In this document: positions 17,242 to 25,275 of the stretch, one piece after another
Layout of the letters: each line of letters opens with the position of its first letter
How positions within the stretch are numbered: position 1 is the stretch's first letter
NCBI GenBank assembly: GCA_002085085.1
Contig: MZGN01000001.1
Location: 1 to 33,312, forward strand
Length of the DNA stretch: 33,312 bases
Reading direction: 5' to 3'
Source: Helicobacteraceae bacterium 4484_230
GTDB taxonomy: Bacteria; Campylobacterota; Campylobacteria; Campylobacterales; Sulfurimonadaceae
The notes under the pieces: generated by a model
Told to the model about the DNA's origin: nothing
Database searches by the model: none
Seen by the model: the letters and a program-made list of their open reading frames with translations, nothing else
Position numbers and translations under genes: made by a program

Positions 17242-19587
17242 TTATACCTTGAATATGTTGCCAGCCGGCTTACCTTTAAAGTGATCATCGATGATCTTTG
17301 CCGTCATTTTAAAATTATATGTCTTTACCGAGGCCGCAACCTCATCAAATATCTTTTTATCCTCATGGGTCATCCTGTATCCAGAAAGCTCATCGATAAC
17401 TTTCTTGCACTGTGCAGCTTTTCCTTTTTTTGCGTGTTGACGGATATTGAGCAGAAGCAGACGCATCTTGTCTCTGCCGATCAAATCAAGACTCTTTCTT
17501 GAAATACTCTCCTTTTTTCTTTTCAATGTTTTTATGTCATAAAGAAGCACCTGTATCTGTTTATCAAGATTATCCAAAAGGGCACCGTAAAGCTCTTTAC
17601 TGCCGGATGAAAATACACTCTCAAGCTCTTTTAGAGTTTCATACAGCTTTTTTGCCCCCAGATTACCGGCTATGCTTTTGTGGTAGTGGGCAAGATCCTC
17701 CGCCTCTTTATGATTGTTGTGCAGTATCATATGGTTGAACTTGCGTACAGAATCCTTCAGCGAATCGGCAAAATCATACAGTACCGTACGGTACAGTTTT
17801 GTATTACTGTTTATCCTTGAGAGACCCTCTTCAACATCTATCTCTCTCAATGTGTCAACCAAAGCACTTTTGTCACCCTCATCCTCCTGGCTGTTTGGAA
17901 CATAAACAACATTTGAAGCATCTATCTTGACCGGAATATACTGCAGAAGCATTTCATAAAACCTCTCTACGTCTATAGGCTTGTCAAGATAATCCTGCAA
18001 GCCCAGCTTTTCCATCTGACTGCTGCCGTCACCTTTGAGATTTGCACTGAGTGCAATAATGGGAATATGGTCAAACTGGGGATATTCCCGTATGATAGCT
18101 GTTGCGCTGTAGCCGTCCATTACCGGCATGTTGATATCCATCAGTATCAATTCGAAAGTATTGTCCTCCATGATAGCTTCTACCGCCTTCTGGCCATTCT
18201 CAACAGTCGTAATATCAATTCCGGTACCTTCAAGAAGGCCACGTACAACGGTCTGGTTCATAACATTGTCATCCGCCAGAAGAATACTGCTGCCTTTTAA
18301 AACAGCCAGGTCTTTATGTGTATATACTCTGCTTTTAAGCTGCTCTGCACTCTCCTTGTCACCAAAAACATCCACCACAAGCTCATATACCATTCGCTGA
18401 CTGAATGGCTTGTGCAGGCAGGCATCAATCTTGATCTCTCTGGATAATTTTTCTGAAACATCCTGCTTAGTAGCACTCATCATAACGATCTTGGATTTGC
18501 ATTTATGCAAAATTGATTTATCCAGACAGAGACGAAGCATCTTTTCGTCAACAACAATAAGATCAAAAGAGTGGACCGCAAAAAGTTCACGCAGTTTTTT
18601 CGCATCCGAAGCACGCCAGCATTTATGGTGAAAATATTCCAGCATCTCTTTTAGTGTCTCTGCCGTCTTTGTCTTTTTATCGACAATCAGCACATTTTTA
18701 TCCATCTGCTGCCTTGAAGGCAGTCTATAGCTTCTGCGGTCAACCTCATACACAGGCTCTATAGCTATGGTGAAGATAAAACTGCTTCCTTCACCGTATT
18801 TGCTGGTAGCATATATCTCTCCACCCATTAATTCTACAAGGTTTTTGGAGATATTGAGTCCCAGGCCCGTCCCGCCGTATTTTCTGCTTGTAGAGTTCTC
18901 TGCCTGTGAAAAAAGATTGAAAAGTTTTGGTATCTGCTCTTCCTGGATCCCTATTCCGGTATCGACAACTTTAAATCTCAACATACGCTTTTTATCCTGA
19001 GTAACTTCAGGTCTCTCTATTTCAAGCGTTACCGAGCCGTGTTCGGTAAATTTAATACCGTTGTTTATCAGATTGATCAACACCTGCGTCAGGCGAAGCG
19101 GGTCACCTTTCATCTTTGCAGGAACACCTTTTTCCATGCTGAAAACCAGCTCAATACCCCTCTCTTTCGCCTTGAGCCCTACGATATTGGCAACATCCTT
19201 CAAAACAGTGTTAATATCAAATTCGACACGCTCTATCTCTACCTTTCCCGCTTCTATCTTGGAAAAGTCGAGAATATCATTAACGATGCTGAGCAGAAGA
19301 TTGGATGAATTTTTGATTTTTTCAAGAATACTACGCTCTTTTTCACCCTGCTCACTCTGACTCAGCATATAAGTGAATCCGATTATGGCGTTCATTGGCG
19401 TACGTATCTCATGACTTAAATTTGCCAAAAGCGCCTCTTTGATGCGTGTAGCTTTCTCTGCTTCTTCCAAAGCACTTTTTAGCTTTCTGTCATACTTTGT
19501 TTTGTTTATATGGCTGATGATACCCATCACCAAAATAAAAACAAAAGTGGCAAAAACGATCCATAAAAAATTGTCTTGATTTATCAT
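17242..19587 (-). CDS. Hybrid sensor histidine kinase (TM-HisKA-HATPase-REC(degenerate)-REC-Hpt)
   Basis: 'ANLSHEIRTPMNAIIGF', 'GGTGLGLNISKNLVELMGGEI', second REC 'LLADDNVMNQ...LILMDINMPVMDG', Hpt-like 'DLAHYHKSIAGNLGAKKL'. Confidence 0.93.
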   Translation of the reverse strand: MINQDNFLWIVFATFVFILVMGIISHINKTKYDRKLKSALEEAEKATRIKEALLANLSHEIRTPMNAIIGFTYMLSQSEQGEKERSILEKIKNSSNLLLSIVNDILDFSKIEAGKVEIERVEFDINTVLKDVANIVGLKAKERGIELVFSMEKGVPAKMKGDPLRLTQVLINLINNGIKFTEHGSVTLEIERPEVTQDKKRMLRFKVVDTGIGIQEEQIPKLFNLFSQAENSTSRKYGGTGLGLNISKNLVELMGGEIYATSKYGEGSSFIFTIAIEPVYEVDRRSYRLPSRQQMDKNVLIVDKKTKTAETLKEMLEYFHHKCWRASDAKKLRELFAVHSFDLIVVDEKMLRLCLDKSILHKCKSKIVMMSATKQDVSEKLSREIKIDACLHKPFSQRMVYELVVDVFGDKESAEQLKSRVYTHKDLAVLKGSSILLADDNVMNQTVVRGLLEGTGIDITTVENGQKAVEAIMEDNTFELILMDINMPVMDGYSATAIIREYPQFDHIPIIALSANLKGDGSSQMEKLGLQDYLDKPIDVERFYEMLLQYIPVKIDASNVVYVPNSQEDEGDKSALVDTLREIDVEEGLSRINSNTKLYRTVLYDFADSLKDSVRKFNHMILHNNHKEAEDLAHYHKSIAGNLGAKKLYETLKELESVFSSGSKELYGALLDNLDKQIQVLLYDIKTLKRKKESISRKSLDLIGRDKMRLLLLNIRQHAKKGKAAQCKKVIDELSGYRMTHEDKKIFDEVAASVKTYNFKMTAKIIDDHFKGKPAGNIFKV

Positions 19588-19620
19588 TGAAATGATTATA
19601 TCTTATTTTGTGGATACTTT

Positions 19621-20604
19621 TTATTTAATAAAAAGGAGGATTCGCTCTATGAGCCAGAAAAAAGAGATGCCGCCAAAAATATAAGACAATACGAAAACGA
19701 TCTTCTCTCTTTCAATCCCCGTAACAAGAGAAAAGCACGACAACAGCAGTATTGCCGCTGCGATAAAGAGTATCTGTCCAAGCTCTATTCCTATATTGAA
19801 CGCCAGTACCGCCATCGGTATCTCACCATGTGGCAGCCCTATGGTATTTAGCATACCTGCAAAGCCAAGTCCATGCAAGAGTCCAAAAAGAAATACCATC
19901 ATTGGAAGATGGCGCCTGCCTATGGATCTTGGATCATTCCTCAATACTTCACGATACACGATTATGATACTTGCCGCGATCATGGCCTCCACATAAACCG
20001 ACGGCACTTCAATAAGATTGAAAATACTAAGTAGCAAAGTGGCGGAATGAGATAGCGTAAAAGCCGTAACAGACAGAATAAGCACTCGCAAACCGGGAGC
20101 GAGAAAAATAAGTGCCAGCAAAAACAGAAGGTGGTCAAACCCGGTCAAAATATGCAAAAACCCGAGAGTCAAATATTCTACCGACATTTCATACAGAGAG
20201 CGCCCTTCTCCTATCAACATAAAAGGATGGTTTCTGCGCAGCAGATCTTGCTGTGAACGATCCCTGCCGATATAATTGACCAGCACTCCCCTGTCCGATG
20301 AAGCAAGACCGTCTATCCAAATGCGCGAACCGGCAAGCGTACCGTCAGCGCATGATAAAGCATAACGCTCAGTAATGAAACCATTTTCAGTAACGATATT
20401 GCTCTTAACTGTTTTGGTACACGATAACGGGAAAGCTGTTTCGATCTCACCGGCAAACATATCTTGAACCGGTTTTTTATAAATAACCGATATTTCACCC
20501 CCATCCTTCTGCTTGAGCTCCAAGTAGGACAATCCGCTTTGATGGCCGGAGAGTATCGAAAACAGTGCTGTCAGTATGAATGCGATCTTTACAAATGTTT
20601 TCAA
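19621..20604 (-). CDS. HupE/UreJ_2 family membrane protein
   Basis: 'LGFLHILTGFDHLLFLLALIFL', 'FTLSHSATLLLS', 'GLLHGLGFAGML', 'FNIGIELGQ'. Confidence 0.85.
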   Translation of the reverse strand: MKTFVKIAFILTALFSILSGHQSGLSYLELKQKDGGEISVIYKKPVQDMFAGEIETAFPLSCTKTVKSNIVTENGFITERYALSCADGTLAGSRIWIDGLASSDRGVLVNYIGRDRSQQDLLRRNHPFMLIGEGRSLYEMSVEYLTLGFLHILTGFDHLLFLLALIFLAPGLRVLILSVTAFTLSHSATLLLSIFNLIEVPSVYVEAMIAASIIIVYREVLRNDPRSIGRRHLPMMVFLFGLLHGLGFAGMLNTIGLPHGEIPMAVLAFNIGIELGQILFIAAAILLLSCFSLVTGIEREKIVFVLSYIFGGISFFWLIERILLFIK

Positions 20605-21419
20605 TTCACTTCTAGCCGATACCGGGAAACGAGCCTGTCATAAGCATCCCGAAGGCCGCGTATCTGTCTCTCTCGTATAAAATCACGATATACCAACTCT
20701 TCAACTTCATCAAAAGGCAGAATTTCACCTCCGGTTTTTTCTATAATATAAACCAAATGCACTCCATATTTAGATCTTACAGGTCCCGACCACTCCCCGC
20801 GCGGCATCAACCGGACACGTCCGGCAAAATAGTTTCCGAATTTTGCGGAGAGAGTCTTTTCATCTGCAGGTCCTATCCGGCTGGAACCGGAAAAAGTATC
20901 TCCAAACTCAATGCCCTTGCGAGGGGAAATATCGTACTGCCAGAGAGTGTCCAGAAGTTCAGAAAGTACGGCCTCTCTTTTTTTGTCGGCGAAAATATGA
21001 AAAAAAATGATTTTTCCGCCTATACGGTAAGAGTCTTTATGTGTTCTGTAGTATTCTTGAAGTTCCTCTTCATCGGGTTCCGCTTGGGAAACGGAAGATG
21101 CAAGAACCTTATCCATTCTGTCCAACAGTCTGTCACGCACCACCTTGTCTTTTTTTTCAAGCTGCATAGCCACTGCTTCATCCAGCATCACTTCTTGGCG
21201 AAAGTACTCTTTATACAAAAACTCAAGCTCAACGTCATTCGGCACTCGCTGCCAGCGCTGAAAAAAATCTTTTTTGATCTTCTCCTGCTGAAAACTGTTA
21301 ATCGAAACACGCTTTTTTTCAGGCTGCACTCCATTTTGACCCACAACACTATACAACAGATAGAGCAAAAGCCCGATAATCAAAAAATGCACATAAGGTT
21401 CGGACAGCAGCCTTTTCAT
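20601..21419 (-). CDS. Membrane-anchored parvulin-type peptidyl-prolyl cis-trans isomerase
   Basis: N-terminal TM; PpiC/SurA-like features 'SSRIGPADEKTLSAKFG...MPRGEWSGPVRSKYGVHLVYI'. Confidence 0.82.
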   Translation of the reverse strand: MKRLLSEPYVHFLIIGLLLYLLYSVVGQNGVQPEKKRVSINSFQQEKIKKDFFQRWQRVPNDVELEFLYKEYFRQEVMLDEAVAMQLEKKDKVVRDRLLDRMDKVLASSVSQAEPDEEELQEYYRTHKDSYRIGGKIIFFHIFADKKREAVLSELLDTLWQYDISPRKGIEFGDTFSGSSRIGPADEKTLSAKFGNYFAGRVRLMPRGEWSGPVRSKYGVHLVYIIEKTGGEILPFDEVEELVYRDFIRERQIRGLRDAYDRLVSRYRLEVN

Positions 21420-21427
21420 TTTTTTCC

Positions 21428-24196
21428 TTATAGAAAAAACTTATAACGTGCGTAAAACTCCAAATTGCTTTCATTTGTACCGTTTACGCTTTGGTCATAA
21501 AAAATCCCAACTGACAGATGGTCTTCCCCAAAAAGAGCACCGCCATACCCGGCAGAACAAGAGAAGTTGAACTGGTTCGAGAAACCGTTGTAGTAGGGTG
21601 CAAATTCCGCGTACGGCCTCCAAACTCTGGTGTAACGCTGTCTGTTTACTGTTCCATAAAAGAAATTTGCACCAACTGTATAGTAGGTTTCAGGCAAAAT
21701 CAGTGCGTTCTCGGGTGCTATATGGTCGATAACCCCCCTTGATGCTCCACTCTCTCTGTAACTCCCATATTCGGCAAAAAGCCCCCATGCAAGATCCGGA
21801 TAACCATTGCGAAACTGCCTGTATAGATCGAATCGTGCCTTAAACCCTTTTCCAAGATAAATATCATCTTGTGAATGAAAACTTTGATACGCCGCCGAAA
21901 GTGAAACCATAGAGGAGTTTAGATATTGAAAATAAACCTTTGCCGATAGTTCATCTTTGTCACCCCCAAGAAGCAGATAGTTCGTCTCTTCCGATTTGAT
22001 CCTATTACCATATCCGGCTTCCAGCGCCAACCGGCTCATAACATTGTAATGAACCGCTGCTTTAAAATATACGTAATCATCCATGGCCGATCTGACACCG
22101 GCAGCAACATCGACATAGCCCCGCATAAAACGTTTTTTAAGCCCAAGCTCAAACGAACTGTCATTACCTGGCTCACCCACAAATGTATCACCTTTGTCGG
22201 CACTGTTATCCACATGCTCCACACCCGCATGTAGTGCCCAGGCATCTGCAATATAATATCTGACGGCAGCTCTGGCATAAGAACGGACGAGATCACTACG
22301 CTGCTGTAAACCTCCTTTTATATCGACAACATCGGCATACTCTTCCACAAGCTCCAACCGCTGCCTATAGAGTAAGTAGTCATATCGATTGTAACGCCGG
22401 CCTTCAAACGATAGGGTCTGAGCCAGTGAGATGTTGCCCGTCTCCACTCCTGCCAAAACTTTGTCTCTTGCAGGTAAAATTGCACTATAACGATATAAAA
22501 TATCAAGCTGATCGGCACGTGCATCGTCGGAAAGAGCGATATTAAGCTTCATCCACGGCTCAACATCTTCAAGCCTGCCCTCAAGATATCTTGCCCTGTC
22601 ATGTGCATTATGACGCAAAGCCCATAAAATCGATATTTCAGTATAAGTTTTTTGACCCAGGACCGCTTCAGATCTTTTCAGCTTGTACTCATATTTATCC
22701 ACATCAATAAAATACATCCCTGCCTTAAGATAGTTTGCAAGAAAAACCCTGTCTTTTATCATATTTGGATCATGCCTGAGCTCTTCTTTAAGCTCTTCAA
22801 AAATCTCAGCCATCATCTTCATAAAAGCATCCGTCTCTTCTCTTGCCTGCATAATATACGCGTACATAAATTTTACATCCACACTGCTTTTGTCAGAATA
22901 GAGCAGGCGCTTGACATATTCCATCGCCCTGTCTGAACGCTGGAGGGAAAAATTTCCTACTGCAAGAGGCAGCCAAAGCTCAGGATCCACACGCCCACCC
23001 TCTTCTATCTCAAAAATTATCTTTTCAAGAGAGGTCGCATTGTGATTATCTATATAAAACCACAATACCGCCGCCCTGGCTTCCACAGAATTTGAATCCA
23101 ACTGTACGGCACGCCCAAAAGCTTCTGCCGCTTTTTCATACTTGTCAAGCAGACTGTAGACCTGCCCTTTTATAAGCCAAAGATAGACATTTGACCCCAA
23201 GCTGGCATTTTTCTCTTCTTTGTCAAAAATACTCTCCAGTTCTCTATACTTTTTTTCGGTAAAAAGAGTATCGATATATGCAAGATACAGATGTTCTTTA
23301 CCAAATTTCATATACCCGTCATACGCGACTTTTTCTACAAAGTCTGGATCTTTTCCGTTATAGTAATAGAGTATACGCTCATAATCTATCAATCTTCCTT
23401 CGCCCATATTATAAAGATTGACAGAAGCTTTAGCGGCGGTGGTGAGTTCTTGCAGATACCAACCCACATCCGACAACCGTTTGTAATACGCGATTAGATC
23501 TTTGTCCGGGCCTTTCAGCTCCACATCTTTTAGTACATCAAATGATTTTTGCATCTTCTTTCGCGAAATATAGTAATCCGAAAGTTTCATTGAGGCTTTT
23601 GGTCCGAGTCGTCCCGCCTGCTGCATCTCAGTCGCAATGCGTTGCGCAGACTTTATATCACCAGTATCCGCGTAGATCCTCAAAGCCTCACCTAGCCACC
23701 TGGCTTCTATTTTTTTCGAGCGGAAAAGTTCTTCAAGGGTCCTGGCAGCGATCTCAGGCAGGCCGGTTTTATCATATATATCGATCATCTTTTCAATGTT
23801 TTCAGGCGTAGGGTCACTTTGTGCAATTGACCTTAGGATCGGTGCAGCCGTCTCATACTGATAGGAATTCAATGCATAGGAGAGTATCTTTTTTTCCAGC
23901 AATTTGTCATGGGTTTTGCTGTAAATAAACTCATAATGCCTTATTGCCTCGTCTCTTCTGTCAAGCCATTGTGATACCTCTGCCATTTTTCGATGCCAGT
24001 AGATCGATTCAGGATACTTCTTCAGCGCCCGTTTACCAACTTTATAGGCATTTTTCAAATCTGAAGAGTAGCTAAAAACCTGAAACATCAGTTTTAATTT
24101 CTCATTTTCCTGTTCCAAAGAGTCTGGTACTCCAGCCGCCAATGTATTGTTTGTTAAAAAAATAAGAACAAACAATGGTAAAAATATATACCGCAC
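21428..24196 (-). CDS. pelB: PelB-like outer-membrane export protein: signal peptide, TPRs, C-terminal beta-barrel
   Basis: Signal peptide, multiple TPR-like helices, then alternating barrel-like C-terminus ending '...NLEFYARYKFFL'; immediately downstream of pelA and the TM-TPR ORF. GTG start. Confidence 0.75.
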   Translation of the reverse strand: MRYIFLPLFVLIFLTNNTLAAGVPDSLEQENEKLKLMFQVFSYSSDLKNAYKVGKRALKKYPESIYWHRKMAEVSQWLDRRDEAIRHYEFIYSKTHDKLLEKKILSYALNSYQYETAAPILRSIAQSDPTPENIEKMIDIYDKTGLPEIAARTLEELFRSKKIEARWLGEALRIYADTGDIKSAQRIATEMQQAGRLGPKASMKLSDYYISRKKMQKSFDVLKDVELKGPDKDLIAYYKRLSDVGWYLQELTTAAKASVNLYNMGEGRLIDYERILYYYNGKDPDFVEKVAYDGYMKFGKEHLYLAYIDTLFTEKKYRELESIFDKEEKNASLGSNVYLWLIKGQVYSLLDKYEKAAEAFGRAVQLDSNSVEARAAVLWFYIDNHNATSLEKIIFEIEEGGRVDPELWLPLAVGNFSLQRSDRAMEYVKRLLYSDKSSVDVKFMYAYIMQAREETDAFMKMMAEIFEELKEELRHDPNMIKDRVFLANYLKAGMYFIDVDKYEYKLKRSEAVLGQKTYTEISILWALRHNAHDRARYLEGRLEDVEPWMKLNIALSDDARADQLDILYRYSAILPARDKVLAGVETGNISLAQTLSFEGRRYNRYDYLLYRQRLELVEEYADVVDIKGGLQQRSDLVRSYARAAVRYYIADAWALHAGVEHVDNSADKGDTFVGEPGNDSSFELGLKKRFMRGYVDVAAGVRSAMDDYVYFKAAVHYNVMSRLALEAGYGNRIKSEETNYLLLGGDKDELSAKVYFQYLNSSMVSLSAAYQSFHSQDDIYLGKGFKARFDLYRQFRNGYPDLAWGLFAEYGSYRESGASRGVIDHIAPENALILPETYYTVGANFFYGTVNRQRYTRVWRPYAEFAPYYNGFSNQFNFSCSAGYGGALFGEDHLSVGIFYDQSVNGTNESNLEFYARYKFFL

Positions 24197-25275
24197 TATC
24201 GTTCCTGCTCTTTAAGCAATTTTACCGAAAGTTTTTTTGCGGCTTCAAGCCTGTCCATAGAGAGGTACAGCTTAATAAATTTTACTGTCATATCTTCATC
24301 TTTTAGATAGCGTTCCTCATAACTTTGAGCCAATTTAATGGCCCTGTCGTTCAATCCACCACCTACAAGCACCTCAACAGCCTTTAGCAAATATCTCTTT
24401 TTTGTTTTGTAGTCATCACAATTTTTATAAAGGGAGATAAACATATCGGACGATTGGACAAAATCTCCTGCAGTAGCATGCAATTGGGCCAGCTCTTCAT
24501 TGTAATCCGGATCGGTTTCAGCCAATTTGGCAAGCGTCTGCAGTGCTTTTTCATAATTTTTATCTTCAATATAAAGAGTATATGCCACATTTAGCCATTT
24601 TTGTGACTCCCCGCCGAAAAGACTATTTAATTTTTCTACACACCAAAGCCGTGTTTTAAGCTCTTGCGGCTCCGTTGCCATATAAACACACTGCTCAAGA
24701 GCAAAAAGATCGCCTGCTTCATAAAGAGGTCTTAAAAATGCCAATGCCTCTTTTTCCATAGAGAGATCCATAGCATATCCATACCAGACAAGAGCACTCT
24801 CCCTGCTAAAAAGTTGCTTTTGCAATACATGATCGATTACGACAGCCATCTCCTCTTTTATTTCGCCGATAAACTCAGGATCACTGCTGTAACCGGCCTG
24901 TGTTTTCAGCAGCCTGTAATCCAACAACTCCAACTCTTCAGCAATCTGGGAACTTTCAGACTTTCGCAATACACTGATAAGTTTTTTCGTAAGGTCGTAA
25001 TTGCCGTTTTCCAGGCTCACTTTGGCCGTTGCAAGCATCAAGCTGATATTTTCCGGCTCCAGCCTCAACATATTTTCCAAATATACGCCAGTAAGCTCAT
25101 AGTTGCTTTTCTCCTCAAACACCTGTTTATGCAACATTGTCTTCGGATAAAGTATAAACAGTATAAAAACGAAAACGGAAAAGATAAACAGTATCTCTTT
25201 TGAGCTGGCAACCTCTTTGTGGTTTGCATGGATCTCGGCTATCTCTTCACCTGCATCGTACAGTGACATTCGCAT
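24196..25275 (-). CDS. Inner-membrane-anchored TPR protein, probable N-terminal half of a split PelB
   Basis: Single TM (ILFIFSVFVFILFILYP) and TPR-like repeats; stop overlaps the pelB start by 1 nt; position in pel locus. Confidence 0.65.
   Translation of the reverse strand: MRMSLYDAGEEIAEIHANHKEVASSKEILFIFSVFVFILFILYPKTMLHKQVFEEKSNYELTGVYLENMLRLEPENISLMLATAKVSLENGNYDLTKKLISVLRKSESSQIAEELELLDYRLLKTQAGYSSDPEFIGEIKEEMAVVIDHVLQKQLFSRESALVWYGYAMDLSMEKEALAFLRPLYEAGDLFALEQCVYMATEPQELKTRLWCVEKLNSLFGGESQKWLNVAYTLYIEDKNYEKALQTLAKLAETDPDYNEELAQLHATAGDFVQSSDMFISLYKNCDDYKTKKRYLLKAVEVLVGGGLNDRAIKLAQSYEERYLKDEDMTVKFIKLYLSMDRLEAAKKLSVKLLKEQER

Noticed and set aside
19621-20604. HupE as evidence for a hydrogenase/urease locus
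   Set aside because: No hydrogenase, urease or maturation genes in the window; only family-level similarity.
20757-21446. 229-aa plus-strand ORF opposite the PPIase gene
   Set aside because: Antisense shadow of a supported CDS, biased composition, no domain features.
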